Assembly: GCF_003113495.2 (NCBI RefSeq)
Contig: NZ_CP084506.1
Coordinates: forward strand, 3,038,001-3,102,000
Source: Edwardsiella tarda ATCC 15947 = NBRC 105688
Lineage (GTDB): Bacteria > Pseudomonadota > Gammaproteobacteria > Enterobacterales > Enterobacteriaceae
Reading direction: 5' to 3'
DNA: 64,000 nt
A program made the translations under genes and the position numbers. The notes under the pieces are model-generated. The model made no database searches. It saw nothing but the letters and a program-made list of their open reading frames with translations, and was not told where the DNA came from. This document shows positions 10,165-20,097 of the stretch, piece after piece. Within the stretch, counting starts at the first letter, position 1. Each line of letters opens with the position of its first letter.

Positions 10165-11634
10165 ATGAAGCAAGGCTTGCAACTCAGACTCAGCCAGCAG
10201 TTGGCCATGACGCCCCAACTGCAACAGGCCATTCGCCTGTTGCAGCTCTCGACGCTGGAGTTACAGCAAGAGATCCAGCAGGCGTTGGAAAGCAATCCTC
10301 TGCTGGAACAACTGGATCCCAATGAGGAAGCCGGCGACGACGGCGTCGTTCGCGAGAATACACAGGAGGATGTCGTCACACGCGATGATGCCGATCCACT
10401 GGATAGCCGCGAGGCGTTGGAGCAACGTGAGATGCCGGACGAGCTGCCGCTGGATGCCAGCTGGGACGAGATCTATACCGCTGGCACCCCCTCAGGCACG
10501 GGAACGGATTATCATGACGACGAGTTACCCGTGTTTCAGGGAGAGACGACCCAAACGCTGCAGGACTATCTGATGTGGCAGGTCGAACTGACCCCCTTCA
10601 GTGATACCGATCTGGCCATCGCTACCGCCATCGTCGATGCCGTCGACGATACCGGCTATCTCAGCGCCTCGTTGGAGGAGATCCTCGAGAGTCTGGGGGA
10701 CGATCGCGTCCTACCGGAGGAGATCGAGGCCGTCCTCAAGCGCATCCAACGTTTTGATCCGGTCGGTGTCGCCGCGCGTGATCTGCGCGACTGCCTACTG
10801 GTCCAGCTCTCGCAATTCGCCGACGACACCCCCTATCTTAACGAGGCACGTAGCATCGTCGATCGCCACCTCGATCTGTTGGGTAATCACGATTTCCGAA
10901 ATCTGATGCGTTCGACTAAGCTAAAAGAAGAGGTGCTCAAGGCGGCGATGCAACTGATCCAGAGCCTCGACCCGCGGCCGGGACTCTCCATCAATACCGG
11001 CGAGTCTGACTATGTCATCCCCGACGTGCTGGTGCATAAACATCAGGAACGCTGGGTGGTTGAGCTCAATCAGGACAGCGTCCCGCGCCTGCGTATCAAC
11101 CAACATTACGCCGCGCTGGGCACTCAGGCGCGTAACGACAGCGACAGCCAGTTCATTCGCAGCAATCTGCAAGAGGCGAAGTGGCTGATCAAGAGTCTAG
11201 AGAGCCGTAACGATACCCTGCTGAAGGTGTCGCGTTGCATCGTGGAGCAGCAGCAAGCGTTCTTCGAGCACGGGCCGGAGGCGATGAAGCCGATGGTGCT
11301 GGCAGATATCGCTCAACAGGTCGAAATGCACGAGTCGACGATCTCACGCGTGACTACGCAGAAGTTTCTGCACAGCCCGCGCGGAATCTTTGAACTGAAA
11401 TATTTCTTCTCCAGCCATGTCAGCACCGAGGACGGCGGCGAGGCCTCTTCCACGGCCATCCGAGCGCTGGTGAAGAAACTGATCGCGGCAGAAAATCCGG
11501 CGAAGCCGCTGAGTGATAGCAAACTTACCACTCTCTTGGCGGATCAGGGTATCATGGTCGCCCGGCGTACTGTCGCAAAATACCGAGAGTCTTTGTCCAT
11601 TCCACCGTCCAATCAGCGTAAACAGCTGGTGTGA
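10165..11634 (+). CDS. rpoN: RpoN, RNA polymerase sigma-54 factor
   Basis: Alternative sigma factor recognising -24/-12 promoters and requiring AAA+ activators. The N-terminal Q/L-rich region I ([20 protein letters not shown]) starts at the ATG at 10165, so the longer upstream open frame is rejected. An acidic region II (about 55-110) follows, then the core-binding domain, a helix-turn-helix near 370-395, and the RpoN box [10 protein letters not shown] about 20 residues from the end. The protein has 489 residues against 477 in E. coli; the difference lies in the variable acidic region. It heads the hpf-ptsN-rapZ-npr nitrogen-PTS cluster. Confidence 0.96.
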   Translation: MKQGLQLRLSQQLAMTPQLQQAIRLLQLSTLELQQEIQQALESNPLLEQLDPNEEAGDDGVVRENTQEDVVTRDDADPLDSREALEQREMPDELPLDASWDEIYTAGTPSGTGTDYHDDELPVFQGETTQTLQDYLMWQVELTPFSDTDLAIATAIVDAVDDTGYLSASLEEILESLGDDRVLPEEIEAVLKRIQRFDPVGVAARDLRDCLLVQLSQFADDTPYLNEARSIVDRHLDLLGNHDFRNLMRSTKLKEEVLKAAMQLIQSLDPRPGLSINTGESDYVIPDVLVHKHQERWVVELNQDSVPRLRINQHYAALGTQARNDSDSQFIRSNLQEAKWLIKSLESRNDTLLKVSRCIVEQQQAFFEHGPEAMKPMVLADIAQQVEMHESTISRVTTQKFLHSPRGIFELKYFFSSHVSTEDGGEASSTAIRALVKKLIAAENPAKPLSDSKLTTLLADQGIMVARRTVAKYRESLSIPPSNQRKQLV

Positions 11635-11655
11635 CTAACCGAGAAGGAAGACATG

Positions 11656-11943
11656 ATGCAGCTCAATATTACTGGACACCATCTTGAAATTACTGACGCT
11701 ATTCGTCAGTTTGTTAGCGAGAAATTTGCCAAACTTGAGCAGTATTTTGACCGGATCAATCAGGTCAACGTCACCCTCAGTATTGAAAAGGTCGATCACA
11801 TCGCCGAAGCGACGGTGTTTATCAATGGTGGCGAGCTGCACGCCTCCGCCGAGCAGGAAGACATGTATGCCGCCATTGATGTGCTGATAGATAAACTGGC
11901 GCGCCAGTTGAATAAACATAAAGATAAACTAAAACAACATTAA
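11656..11943 (+). CDS. hpf: Hpf, ribosome hibernation promoting factor
   Basis: A short-form hibernation factor of 95 residues that binds the 30S decoding region and promotes 100S ribosome dimers in stationary phase together with RMF. The sequence MQLNITGHHLEITDAIRQFV and the C-terminal HKDKLKQH match E. coli Hpf. Two ATGs are adjacent (11653 and 11656); the second gives the family N-terminus, and a GAGAAGGAAG ribosome-binding region precedes both. It lies 18-21 bp after rpoN. Confidence 0.95.
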   Translation: MQLNITGHHLEITDAIRQFVSEKFAKLEQYFDRINQVNVTLSIEKVDHIAEATVFINGGELHASAEQEDMYAAIDVLIDKLARQLNKHKDKLKQH

Positions 11944-11953
11944 CACTGCCTTC

Positions 11954-12005
11954 AGGCTGGCATGCCAGCCTAGCGACCGACGGCCTGCCCTCCGGGACAG
12001 GCCGT
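11954..12005. repeat. Two hairpins between hpf and ptsN
   Basis: AGGCTGGCATGCCAGCCT (11954-11971) is a perfect palindrome. It is followed by a second stem (ACGGCCTG at 11980-11987 with CAGGCCGT at 11998-12005). Neither has a long T-run. They may be an attenuator or an mRNA-stabilising structure separating rpoN-hpf from ptsN-rapZ-npr. Confidence 0.5.
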
Positions 12006-12060
12006 TTAAGCCTTTAAGGCAGCGGTCGAGGCACACAGCAGCTTTTTTTGAAAAAACACC

Positions 12061-12525
12061 ATGAGTAATGACTTAACTATGCCTTTAAGCGTCGTGCTGA
12101 CTCCGGAATGCACACGCAACGCCGTCCACTGTGCCAGCAAGAAACGTGTGCTGGAGATCATCAGCGAGCTGGCTGCCGCCCAACTCAACCTGCCGACTCA
12201 GGTGGTGTTCGACGCCATTCTGACACGAGAACGCATGGGGAGCACCGGGATCGGCAATGGGATCGCCATTCCCCATGGCAAGCTTGAGGAGGATACCCTG
12301 CGAGCCATCGCCGTCTTTATCCACCTCGATCAACCCATCAACTTCGACGCCATCGATAATCAACCCGTCGATCTGTTATTCGCGCTTCTGGTACCGGCCG
12401 ATCAGTGTAAAACCCATCTGCAGACACTCTCTCTGATGGCACAGAAACTGGCGGATAAGAGCGTGTGTCGTCGCCTACGCGCGGCACAAAGCGATGACGA
12501 GCTATACCAGATCATCACCGAGTGA
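12061..12525 (+). CDS. ptsN: PtsN, nitrogen-PTS enzyme IIA
   Basis: Last phosphoacceptor of the PtsP-NPr-PtsN regulatory phosphorelay; it controls potassium transport (TrkA, KdpD) and other targets rather than sugar uptake. The 154-residue protein has the EIIA-Ntr/mannitol fold, and the phosphorylated histidine is His72 in GIGNGIAIPHGK. It lies in the conserved order rpoN-hpf-ptsN-rapZ-npr. Confidence 0.96.
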   Translation: MSNDLTMPLSVVLTPECTRNAVHCASKKRVLEIISELAAAQLNLPTQVVFDAILTRERMGSTGIGNGIAIPHGKLEEDTLRAIAVFIHLDQPINFDAIDNQPVDLLFALLVPADQCKTHLQTLSLMAQKLADKSVCRRLRAAQSDDELYQIITE

Positions 12526-12632
12526 TCCGACCTGGCGGATGCCATGCTATCTCTGGCCACCCGAGCTTGATAGTATGAATCACAGGCAGGTGATAACGAG
12601 CCAGGTAATAACAACAACAGGGGAGTAGTCAT

Positions 12633-13484
12633 ATGGTGCTGATGATTGTCAGCGGCCGTTCCGGCTCAGGGAAATCCGTGGCCTTACGTGCCTTGGAGGA
12701 TATGGGGTTTTACTGCGTCGATAATCTACCGGTCGAGCTACTGCCCGATCTGGCGCGTACGCTGGCTACCCGTGAAACCTCGGCGGCGGTTAGTATCGAC
12801 GTGCGTAACATGCCTGAGTCACCGGAAGTGCTGGATAAGGCGATGAACAATCTGCCTGAGAGCTTCTCTCCCCAGTTGCTATTTCTCGACGCCGATCGCA
12901 ACACATTAATCCGCCGTTACAGCGATACCCGACGCCTACATCCATTATCAAGCAAGAATCTGTCACTGGAGTACGCCATCGATCAGGAGAACGAGCTGCT
13001 GGAGCCCCTGCGCTCACGCGCCGATCTGATCATCGATACTTCGGAGATGTCGGTGCATGAGCTGGCAGAAATGCTACGTGCCCGGCTGCTGGGTAAACGC
13101 GAGCGTGAGCTGACGATGGTGTTTGAATCCTTCGGCTTCAAGCACGGTATTCCCATCGATGCCGACTATGTCTTCGACGTGCGTTTCCTGCCGAATCCAC
13201 ACTGGGATCCCAAGCTACGCCCGATGACCGGCCTGGATAAACCGGTGGCGGCTTTCCTCGACCGCCACACCGAGGTGCATAACTTCATCTATCAGACCCG
13301 CAGCTATTTAGAGCAGTGGCTGCCGGCGCTGGAGAACAACAACCGTAGCTACCTAACCGTCGCCATCGGCTGTACCGGCGGCAAGCATCGCTCGGTCTAT
13401 GTCGCCGAGCAACTGGCCGACTACTTCCGCTCGCGCGGCAAGAACGTGCAGTCACGCCATCGTACACTAGAGAAACGCAAATAG
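12633..13484 (+). CDS. rapZ: RapZ, RNase adapter protein
   Basis: The 283-residue protein has an N-terminal kinase-like domain with Walker A GRSGSGKS (residues 8-15) and a C-terminal RNA-binding domain with [17 protein letters not shown] and a basic tail. In E. coli RapZ binds GlcN6P and the small RNA GlmZ, presents GlmZ to RNase E, and so sets glmS expression and amino-sugar supply for the envelope. It is followed by npr after 7 bp. Confidence 0.95.
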   Translation: MVLMIVSGRSGSGKSVALRALEDMGFYCVDNLPVELLPDLARTLATRETSAAVSIDVRNMPESPEVLDKAMNNLPESFSPQLLFLDADRNTLIRRYSDTRRLHPLSSKNLSLEYAIDQENELLEPLRSRADLIIDTSEMSVHELAEMLRARLLGKRERELTMVFESFGFKHGIPIDADYVFDVRFLPNPHWDPKLRPMTGLDKPVAAFLDRHTEVHNFIYQTRSYLEQWLPALENNNRSYLTVAIGCTGGKHRSVYVAEQLADYFRSRGKNVQSRHRTLEKRK

Positions 13485-13491
13485 GCCGGCC

Positions 13492-13764
13492 ATGAGCGTG
13501 AGACAAACTGTCGAAATAAAGAACCGTCTGGGGATGCACGCCCGCCCGGCGATGAAACTATTCGAGCTGGTGCAAGAGTTCGATGCCACCGTCACCCTGC
13601 GTAATGAAAATGGCGTCGAGGCCGAGGCCAACAGCGTCATCGCATTACTGATGCTGGACTCGGCACAAGGCGGCCAGATCGAAATCCAAGCCTCGGGTGC
13701 GGATGAACAGCAGGCGTTGGAGGCGGTTGTCTCCCTCTTTAACGCCGGCTTCGACGAAGAATAA
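13492..13764 (+). CDS. npr: NPr, nitrogen-PTS phosphocarrier (HPr-like)
   Basis: A 90-residue HPr-family protein that carries phosphate from PtsP to PtsN. The phosphorylated histidine is His16 in [14 protein letters not shown]. HPr of the sugar PTS is excluded by the neighbourhood and by similarity to PtsO/NPr. Last gene of the cluster; a strong terminator lies about 90 bp downstream. Confidence 0.95.
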   Translation: MSVRQTVEIKNRLGMHARPAMKLFELVQEFDATVTLRNENGVEAEANSVIALLMLDSAQGGQIEIQASGADEQQALEAVVSLFNAGFDEE

Positions 13765-13855
13765 TCTTCTGCCGTCTGGCAGGTGATCACTCGCCGATTT
13801 GTGAGCTCGCTCTCTTTAAAACCCTGAGTGAGCTTACTATGATCGTCAAGGTGCG

Positions 13856-13892
13856 ACCCTCACCGCCCATGCCGGGACGGTGAGGGTTTTAT
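13856..13892 (+). terminator. Terminator after npr
   Basis: A 10-bp stem (ACCCTCACCG at 13856-13865 with CGGTGAGGGT at 13878-13887) is followed by TTTATTTT. It ends the rpoN-npr cluster. Confidence 0.8.
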
Positions 13893-13940
13893 TTTGTGAC
13901 GAGACAGGACGCAACGCTGCGTCACATCATGGAGAGAATC

Positions 13941-14351
13941 ATGTCCCGACCTGCGATTATCATCAATGAATTGGACGCGGAACGCCTCGACAGGCTATTA
14001 GAACGCCCAGAGTTCGCTAACCAACCCATCGCCCAGGCATTAAATGAAGAGCTTGATCGCGCACAGTTGCTGGCACCTGAAGCCATGCCGACCGATGTCG
14101 TCACCATGAACAGCCGGGTGCGCTTCCGCGATTTAAGCAGTAACGAAGAACATGTTCGTACTCTGATCTATCCCCATCTACCGAACGACGCAGAGGATGG
14201 CCTGTCGGTGATGGCGCCGATCGGTGCGGCACTACTCGGCCTACGCGTCGGCGACGCTATCCGTTGGCACTTACCCAACGGCAGCCAGACGCATATCGAA
14301 GTCTTGGCGTTGCTGTATCAGCCCGAAGCGGCCGGTGAGTTACACCGATAA
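13941..14351 (+). CDS. rnk: Rnk, regulator of nucleoside diphosphate kinase
   Basis: A GreA/Rnk-family protein of 136 residues, same as E. coli. Rnk binds RNA polymerase like the GreA C-terminal domain but lacks the long coiled coil; it was named for raising Ndk activity in suppressor studies. The ATG at 13941 gives the conserved [17 protein letters not shown], so earlier in-frame starts are rejected. The domain core [27 protein letters not shown] segment (about residues 90-112) is intact. Confidence 0.93.
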   Translation: MSRPAIIINELDAERLDRLLERPEFANQPIAQALNEELDRAQLLAPEAMPTDVVTMNSRVRFRDLSSNEEHVRTLIYPHLPNDAEDGLSVMAPIGAALLGLRVGDAIRWHLPNGSQTHIEVLALLYQPEAAGELHR

Positions 14352-14355
14352 GCGC

Positions 14356-14377
14356 GGCCAGCCGGAAACGGCTGGCC
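14356..14377. terminator. Hairpin between rnk and the cytochrome genes
   Basis: A 9-bp stem (GGCCAGCCG / CGGCTGGCC) closes a GAAA tetraloop between convergent rnk and the b561-like gene. No clear U-tract is present, so termination may be weak or factor-dependent. Confidence 0.5.
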
Positions 14378-14381
14378 GACC

Positions 14382-14897
14382 TCATTCATCCAGCCCGTAC
14401 CGACGCCCCGGCAACATGGCGGCGATCAGATTACGACGTAGCCAGACTGACATGGCGATCACCGCCAGGACATGCACGCAGACCACCGCCGTCAACGCCT
14501 CGATTAACCAGAGATGCCACAGGTCTAGCGGCCAGCGCCAAGCCAACGCGCTCCCCTGCCCCCAGCCCGTCAAGGCGATAGACAACAGTAGCAACCACGT
14601 TAGCCAGATGCCGATGGCGCCTAACGGATTATGGTGCAGGGTCTGCGGCACCGTTCGACTACGCAGCTCGCGTAAATGCTGTATCAGGCTGTGCGGCGTT
14701 GGGATGAAGGCCGATAGGCGCGCGGGGCCGCGTGCGAATGTCACGCCCCACAGCAAGCGTAACAGCACCAGCCCTGCCACCGTCAACCCGATACCCCGAT
14801 GCCAAAGGCTACCAGGGACCGTCAGATACAGACGATTAAGCAGGAAGCCCAGAGCCACGCTCCAGTGCCTCAGGCGGACGACCGCATCCCAACGCAT
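14382..14897 (-). CDS. Cytochrome b561-like membrane protein
   Basis: A 171-residue polytopic protein with about four transmembrane helices of the bacterial cytochrome b/b6 (b561, hydrogenase b-subunit-like) family. Likely haem-ligand histidines are in RLRHWSVA (helix 1), LWHRGIG (helix 2) and the last helix (LWHLWLIEAL...CVHVLAVI). It starts 5 bp after the cybC stop with no good ribosome-binding site of its own, so it is probably translationally coupled. Inferred role: passing electrons between the membrane quinone pool and periplasmic cytochrome b562. The partner and direction of flow are unknown. Confidence 0.8.
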   Translation of the reverse strand: MRWDAVVRLRHWSVALGFLLNRLYLTVPGSLWHRGIGLTVAGLVLLRLLWGVTFARGPARLSAFIPTPHSLIQHLRELRSRTVPQTLHHNPLGAIGIWLTWLLLLSIALTGWGQGSALAWRWPLDLWHLWLIEALTAVVCVHVLAVIAMSVWLRRNLIAAMLPGRRYGLDE

Positions 14898-14902
14898 CAG
14901 GC

Positions 14903-15289
14903 TTAACGATACTTTCTATGGTAGGTATTGCGAGTTTGCAACATCTGTTGCGCCTCGCTCTTGGCTTGATCCAACTGGCCGGCATCCGCCAGTTTCTCGG
15001 CCTTATCGATCTGACCGATCAAGATATCCAAGCCATGGCGATAATCTTTCATCTCTGCGCTATCGGCCGCCTGCCCCTGCAACTTAGGCGGTGTCTCGCT
15101 CTTAGCGGCCTCGGCGGCGCTACGCATCGCCGTCAACGCCTGTTTAAAATCCTGCGCCGTCGTGGCTTGCTGCGCCTGACGGTAATTCAGGTTAATGCTG
15201 TCCATGTCTTCGCTCAAGCTCGCCGCCTGAACCCATGCGCTGCTCGCCATCATCGCCAAGCCCGCCAAGGCCAATACTGTCTTCCGCAT
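14903..15289 (-). CDS. cybC: Cytochrome b562, periplasmic
   Basis: A soluble periplasmic four-helix haem protein. A 22-residue signal peptide (ending WVQA) leaves a 106-residue mature chain, the size of E. coli cytochrome b562. The axial haem ligands Met7 (ASLSEDM) and the histidine near the C-terminus (NTYHRKYR) are conserved. The full-length signal peptide matters because cybC is truncated in some E. coli K-12 strains; here it is intact. The physiological partner is unknown; the downstream b561-like gene is the best candidate. Confidence 0.93.
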   Translation of the reverse strand: MRKTVLALAGLAMMASSAWVQAASLSEDMDSINLNYRQAQQATTAQDFKQALTAMRSAAEAAKSETPPKLQGQAADSAEMKDYRHGLDILIGQIDKAEKLADAGQLDQAKSEAQQMLQTRNTYHRKYR

Positions 15290-15410
15290 CTCTCTTCCCC
15301 ACGTTTTATTAACATTTAGTCACGCTATTAAACATAATAAGGATAGGGAAAAGAGGCAAGCGCCGACACGACACAATCTATGCGGTATGACCTATCATTG
15401 CGAAAGATAT

Positions 15411-15432
15411 AAAAAACTAGCGCTCACGCTAG
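15411..15432 (-). terminator. Second terminator downstream of deoD
   Basis: On the minus strand a CTAGCG-TGAG-CGCTAG hairpin is followed by six T residues. It lies just beyond the first deo terminator, giving a tandem pair. Confidence 0.65.
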
Positions 15433-15448
15433 CCGTTTAAAACGGTCA

Positions 15449-15475
15449 ATAAAAAAGGGGCCATACGGCCCCTTA
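15449..15475 (-). terminator. Terminator of the deo operon
   Basis: On the minus strand, 28 bp past the deoD stop, an AAGGGGCC-GTAT-GGCCCCTT stem is followed by TTTT. A typical strong intrinsic terminator. Confidence 0.85.
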
Positions 15476-15502
15476 ATACAGGATTTATCACCGACAAGCG
15501 TC

Positions 15503-16228
15503 TTATGCTTGTTCTTTATCGCCCAGCAGAACGGATTCCAACGCGATCTCGATCATGTCGTTGAAGGTCGTCTGACGCTCGGCAGAACTGGTCTGCTCGT
15601 GGGTACGGATATGGTCGGATACGGTACAGATAGTCAGCGCCTTAGCACCAAACTCGGCGGCCACGCCGTAAATCCCCGCCGCTTCCATCTCGACACCCAG
15701 GATGCCGTACTTCTCCATCACGTCGAACATCGTCGGATCCGGGGAGTAGAACAGATCGGCGGAGAACAGGTTACCGACGCGCACATCGATGCCCTTCGCC
15801 TTGGCGGCATCAGCGGCATTACGCACCATGTCAAAGTCAGCGATGGCGGCAAAGTCCTGGTCTTTAAAGCGCAGGCGGTTCACCTTAGAGTCGGTGCAGG
15901 CGCCCATACCGATCACGACGTCGCGCAGCTTAACGTCCATGCGTACCGCGCCACAGGAGCCCACACGGATGATTTTCTTCACACCGAAGTCGGTGATCAG
16001 CTCTTTGGCATAGATGGAACAGGAGGGGATCCCCATGCCGTGGCCCATCACAGAGATCTTGCGCCCCTTATAGGTCCCGGTAAAGCCCAGCATACCGCGG
16101 ACGTTGTTTACCTGGCGAACATCCTGCAAAAAGGTTTCTGCGATATGTTTCGCCCGCAGCGGATCGCCCGGCATCAAAACGACGTCGGCGAAATCACCCA
16201 TTTCAGCATTAATGTGCGGCGTAGCCAT
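15503..16228 (-). CDS. deoD: DeoD, purine-nucleoside phosphorylase
   Basis: Hexameric phosphorylase that splits purine (deoxy)ribonucleosides to base and (deoxy)ribose 1-phosphate. The ATG at 16228 gives the family start [27 protein letters not shown]; 241 residues (E. coli 239). Phosphate- and substrate-binding segments [16 protein letters not shown], and [12 protein letters not shown] with [12 protein letters not shown] are intact, as is the SDH near the end. Last gene of deoCABD. Confidence 0.97.
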   Translation of the reverse strand: MATPHINAEMGDFADVVLMPGDPLRAKHIAETFLQDVRQVNNVRGMLGFTGTYKGRKISVMGHGMGIPSCSIYAKELITDFGVKKIIRVGSCGAVRMDVKLRDVVIGMGACTDSKVNRLRFKDQDFAAIADFDMVRNAADAAKAKGIDVRVGNLFSADLFYSPDPTMFDVMEKYGILGVEMEAAGIYGVAAEFGAKALTICTVSDHIRTHEQTSSAERQTTFNDMIEIALESVLLGDKEQA

Positions 16229-16264
16229 AAGTTTAATCCTTCTCTTTAACGCAATAGACGGGAA

Positions 16265-16290
16265 AACGCCACCCAACAGGGGGTGGCGTT
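16265..16290 (-). repeat. Intercistronic hairpin between deoB and deoD
   Basis: AACGCCACCC (16265-16274) pairs perfectly with GGGTGGCGTT (16281-16290) in the short deoB-deoD spacer. On the minus strand it is followed by TTTTCC. It may attenuate or stabilise mRNA so that deoD is expressed differently from deoA/deoB. Confidence 0.55.
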
Positions 16291-16295
16291 AATAA

Positions 16296-17519
16296 TTAAA
16301 ACATCGGTTTACCGTAAGCCATCGGCGACAGACCGAAATACTGAGCCACCGTCTGGCCAATATCGGCAAACGTATCACGCTCACCGAGGGAGCCCGGTTT
16401 GACCTTCGGGCCGTAAACCAGTACCGGAATATGCTCACGTGTATGATCGCTGCCGTGCCAGGTCGGATCGCAACCGTGGTCGGCGGTCAGGATCAGAATG
16501 TCATCCGGCTGCACCAGCGCCAACATCTCCGGCAGGCGACGGTCGAATAGCTCCAGCGCCGCGGCATAACCGGCGACATCGCGACGGTGGCCGTAGGAGG
16601 AGTCAAAGTCGACGAAGTTGGTGAAGACGATAGTATCGTCCCCCGCCTGACGCATCTCCTGTAAGGTCGCGTCGAACAGCGCATCGATGCCGGTCGCCTT
16701 CACCTTCTTGGTGATACCCACATTGGCATAGATGTCGGCGATCTTACCGATGGAGACCACCTCGCCCTGCTTCTCATCCACCAGCTTCTTCAGCATGGTC
16801 GGTGCCGGCGGCTCTACCGCCAAATCGTGACGGTTACCGGTACGCTGGAACTGACCAGGTTTATCACCGATAAACGGCCGCGCGATGACGCGCCCGATGT
16901 TATAGCCACCTTTGGTCAGCTCATCGCGCGCAATCTCGCACAATTCATACAGTCTTTCCAGCCCGAATGTCTCTTCATGGCAGGCAATCTGGAATACCGA
17001 GTCGGCAGAAGTATAGAAAATCGGCTTGCCGCTACGCATGTGCTCCTCGCCCAGCTCATCGAGGATCACGGTGCCAGAGGCGTGGCAGTTACCCAGGTAG
17101 CCCGGCAGGTTAGCGCGCTCAACCAGGGTATCCAGCAGTGCCTGCGGGAAGCTGTTCTGATGCTCGTGGAAGTAACCCCAATCGAACAGCACCGGCACGC
17201 CCGCGATTTCCCAATGGCCTGACGGCGTATCTTTACCGGAGGAGAGCTCGTTGGCATAACCATAAGCGCCGATGATCTCCGCGTTTTCGTCTAACCCCTC
17301 AGGGAAGCGTCCGGTGGACTCTTGGGCAGCTTTGCCCAGCCCCAGACGGCACAGGTTGGGCAGATGCAGCGGTCCTTTACGCCCGATGTCAGCCTCACCG
17401 CGAGCGCACGCACTGGCGATGTGTCCCAGGGTATCGGCCCCTTCGTCACCAAAGCGTTGCGCATCCTTGGCCGCACCAATGCCAAAGGAATCCAGAACCA
17501 TGATAAATGCACGTTTCAT
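16296..17519 (-). CDS. deoB: DeoB, phosphopentomutase
   Basis: Interconverts (deoxy)ribose 1-phosphate and 5-phosphate, connecting nucleoside phosphorolysis to DeoC and the pentose phosphate pathway. It has 407 residues, identical in length to E. coli. An alkaline-phosphatase-fold metalloenzyme: [14 protein letters not shown] at the N-terminus carries the first metal aspartate, and the C-terminal [27 protein letters not shown] carries further Mn ligands. Third gene of the deo operon. Confidence 0.97.
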   Translation of the reverse strand: MKRAFIMVLDSFGIGAAKDAQRFGDEGADTLGHIASACARGEADIGRKGPLHLPNLCRLGLGKAAQESTGRFPEGLDENAEIIGAYGYANELSSGKDTPSGHWEIAGVPVLFDWGYFHEHQNSFPQALLDTLVERANLPGYLGNCHASGTVILDELGEEHMRSGKPIFYTSADSVFQIACHEETFGLERLYELCEIARDELTKGGYNIGRVIARPFIGDKPGQFQRTGNRHDLAVEPPAPTMLKKLVDEKQGEVVSIGKIADIYANVGITKKVKATGIDALFDATLQEMRQAGDDTIVFTNFVDFDSSYGHRRDVAGYAAALELFDRRLPEMLALVQPDDILILTADHGCDPTWHGSDHTREHIPVLVYGPKVKPGSLGERDTFADIGQTVAQYFGLSPMAYGKPMF

Positions 17520-17617
17520 CTTACTCTCCCGCGCTTACGCGCCAAGCGCCCGCCCGGCGTCTCGAGACGCACGAACGGGCCAAAATCATCAGACTCGGTT
17601 TGCTATTGGCTTAACCT

Positions 17618-18940
17618 CTACTGGGTGATACGGCGATACACCACCGGCGTCGCTTCAGGCGCATGTTCGCCCAGCGTCACCGCCGCCCGCACCGCCTCGG
17701 CGGCCTGTTGCCAGCTCGTCTCATCGCGAGCATGCACCACGGCCAACGGACGCTGCGCGTCTACCTTATCGCCCAGGCGAACCATCTCAGTCAGCCCCAC
17801 GCTGTAATCAATGCTATCGCTGGCCTGGCGACGACCGCCACCCAGACCGACGACGGACATTCCCAGCGCCCGAGTATCCATCGCCGTGATAATACCAGTT
17901 TGTTCCGCAAATACCGGCTTACTCAACACGGCCTGCGGCAGATAGCGGTCATAATGCTCAATGAAGTCAAGCGGCCCCCCCTGTGCGGCTACCATGCGCC
18001 CGAAGACCTCGGCCGCCTTGCCATTATCCAGGACTGCCTGCAGCTTACTGCGAGCCTCATCCTGATCGGCGGCTAACTTACCGGAGATCAACATCTCGAC
18101 ACACAGCGCCATGGTCACCTCGAACAGGCGCGGGTTACGGGCTTCGCCCGTCAGGAACTGTACCGCTTCACGCACCTCCAACGCATTACCTGCGCTGGAA
18201 GCCAGCACCTGGTTCATGTCGGTCAGCAACGCCGTCGTACGGCAGCCAGCCCCATTAGCCACCCCAACGATAGCCTCGGCCAACGCGGCAGATAGCTCGA
18301 AAGTCGGCATGAAGGCGCCAGAGCCGACCTTCACGTCCATCACCAAGGCATCCAACCCCTCCGCCAGTTTCTTCGCCAAAATCGAGGCGGTGATCAGCGG
18401 AATGGAGTCCACGGTGGCCGTGATATCGCGTGTCGCATAGAAACGCTTATCTGCCGGTGCCAGTGAGGTAGTCTGCCCGATAATCGCGACGCCGACATCA
18501 GCAATAATGCTACGGAAACGACTATCGTCCGGGAAGATATCGAAGCCTGGTATAGATTCTAGCTTATCCAGCGTACCGCCAGTATGTCCCAAGCCACGCC
18601 CGGAGATCATCGGCACATAACCGCCGCAGGCCGCGACCATCGGCCCCAGCATCAATGAGGTAACGTCACCCACGCCCCCCGTCGAATGCTTATCGACGAT
18701 CGGGCCATTCAGATGCAGTGCGCGCCAATCCAACACGCTCCCTGAGTCACGCATCGCCATGGTCAAGGCGACACGCTCTGCCATCGTCATATCATGAAAA
18801 AAGATGGTCATCGCCAGCGCGGCGATCTGCCCTTCCGAAACGGTGTTATCCCGGATACCATTGACGAAGAAGCGGATCTCCTCCTCGCTCAATGCGTGGC
18901 CGTCGCGCTTTTTACGAATAATTTCTTGTGCTAGAAACAA
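17618..18940 (-). CDS. deoA: DeoA, thymidine phosphorylase
   Basis: Splits thymidine/deoxyuridine to base and deoxyribose 1-phosphate. It has 440 residues, same as E. coli. The phosphorylase signature [18 protein letters not shown] lies near residue 85, with substrate-binding segments [18 protein letters not shown] and [12 protein letters not shown]. Second gene of the operon, about 105 bp after deoC. Confidence 0.97.
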   Translation of the reverse strand: MFLAQEIIRKKRDGHALSEEEIRFFVNGIRDNTVSEGQIAALAMTIFFHDMTMAERVALTMAMRDSGSVLDWRALHLNGPIVDKHSTGGVGDVTSLMLGPMVAACGGYVPMISGRGLGHTGGTLDKLESIPGFDIFPDDSRFRSIIADVGVAIIGQTTSLAPADKRFYATRDITATVDSIPLITASILAKKLAEGLDALVMDVKVGSGAFMPTFELSAALAEAIVGVANGAGCRTTALLTDMNQVLASSAGNALEVREAVQFLTGEARNPRLFEVTMALCVEMLISGKLAADQDEARSKLQAVLDNGKAAEVFGRMVAAQGGPLDFIEHYDRYLPQAVLSKPVFAEQTGIITAMDTRALGMSVVGLGGGRRQASDSIDYSVGLTEMVRLGDKVDAQRPLAVVHARDETSWQQAAEAVRAAVTLGEHAPEATPVVYRRITQ

Positions 18941-19046
18941 GGTAACCCCCTGTTAAGCCGATTGTTAGAGTGGGATCGTCTACGCGATCCCTCAGAGGTA
19001 AAAGCTGTTCATCGTGATCAGGCCGCCGCAGCGACCTGAATGGGCA

Positions 19047-19826
19047 TCAGTAGCTGCTACCGGTACCCTTGGCGTCATAACCCAAGGTCTGTAGCAAGCT
19101 GGCCAGCAGGCTAGAGGCACCGAAGCGGAAATGGCGGCTATCGGCCCAGCCCTCACCCAACAGACGATCGGCGAGTGCCAGGTATTGTGCGGCATCTTCC
19201 GCCGTACGCACGCCACCGGCAGGCTTGAAGCCGACGCTCTGTGCCACACCCATGTCACGGATCACGCTCATCATGATCTCCGCGCTCTCCAGGGTCGCAT
19301 TGACCGGTACCTTACCCGTCGAGGTCTTGATAAAGTCGGCGCCGGCCTTGATAGAGATTTCTGAGGCCTTGCGGATCAGGGCTTCTTCTTTCAGCTCACC
19401 GGTTTCGATGATCACTTTCAGCAGTACGTTAGCCGCGGCACAGGCCTCTTTACAGGCTTTCACCAGATCGAAGCCCACCTGCTCATTCCCCGCCATGAAT
19501 GCACGATACGGGAAGACCACATCCACTTCGTCGGCGCCATAGGCGATCGCCGCACGGGTTTCCGCCAGCGCGATTTCGATATCATCATTGCCGTGTGGGA
19601 AGTTGGTCACCGTCGCGATGCGGACTTCAGGCGTTCCTTGTTCACGCAGGGTCTTACGCGCGATCGGAATGAAGCGAGGGTAAATACATACCGCGGCAGT
19701 GGTGCCCGCCGGGCTTTTAGCCTGATGACACAGCGCGATCACCTTCTCATCGGTATCGTTGTCATTCAGGGTAGTGAGATCCATCAGGCGCAGTGCGCGC
19801 TGAGCGGCAGTTTGTAACTCGGTCAT
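19047..19826 (-). CDS. deoC: DeoC, deoxyribose-phosphate aldolase
   Basis: Class I aldolase cutting deoxyribose 5-phosphate into acetaldehyde and glyceraldehyde 3-phosphate. The ATG at 19826 gives [22 protein letters not shown] and 259 residues, same as E. coli; in-frame codons upstream are rejected. The Schiff-base lysine lies in FIKTSTGK, with the proton-relay lysine in [10 protein letters not shown]. First gene of deoCABD, read leftward from a CRP/CytR-type promoter region. Confidence 0.97.
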   Translation of the reverse strand: MTELQTAAQRALRLMDLTTLNDNDTDEKVIALCHQAKSPAGTTAAVCIYPRFIPIARKTLREQGTPEVRIATVTNFPHGNDDIEIALAETRAAIAYGADEVDVVFPYRAFMAGNEQVGFDLVKACKEACAAANVLLKVIIETGELKEEALIRKASEISIKAGADFIKTSTGKVPVNATLESAEIMMSVIRDMGVAQSVGFKPAGGVRTAEDAAQYLALADRLLGEGWADSRHFRFGASSLLASLLQTLGYDAKGTGSSY

Positions 19827-20017
19827 AATACTCTCCAACTGGCTGAACGCGGCCCATGCCGGTTCAATCAAAAAAAACGGGGACGGAGGTGCTAACGGTC
19901 TACACCGTCAAGTTATCCCACACGTTGGCGAGCGGACTTGGTTCCCTGAAGAGACACCCGGATGCGCCGGATGACACTGAGATCCTTCTCACCGCACAAA
20001 GCCCTTCTGGTGTGATG

Positions 20018-20060
20018 ATTTGAACACAAAACCTCCGTCATATTTGTGTTCAATGTCACA
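20018..20060 (-). promoter_or_regulatory. deo promoter with proximal CRP site
   Basis: TGTGT-N6-TCACA at 20045-20060 differs from the CRP consensus at one base. Read leftward, a TCAAAT -10-like hexamer lies at 20018-20023, so a start near 20012 would place the site at about -40.5, the class II position used at E. coli deoP2. The 185-bp leader to deoC shows no clear DeoR operator. Confidence 0.7.
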
Positions 20061-20075
20061 TTAGATGAAAATCCA

Positions 20076-20083
20076 AATGCAAC
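20076..20083 (-). promoter_or_regulatory. CytR-type octamer in the deo promoter
   Basis: GTTGCATT (minus strand) is an exact match to the octamer recognised by CytR and lies between the two CRP sites, where CytR binds cooperatively with two CRP dimers in E. coli. A second, weaker half-site is expected nearby but is not clear. Confidence 0.65.
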
Positions 20084-20097
20084 ATTATCGATACATA

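Noticed and set aside
14224..15087. A 287-codon plus-strand frame across rnk and the cytochrome genes
   Set aside because: Arg/Pro/Ser-rich translation spanning two real genes on other frames; no domain.
15509..16249. A plus-strand open frame opposite deoD
   Set aside because: Mirrors the deoD coding sequence; no ribosome-binding site or known fold.
19827..20017. A DeoR operator in the deoC leader
   Set aside because: No sequence close to the TGTTAGAA half-site inverted repeat was found.
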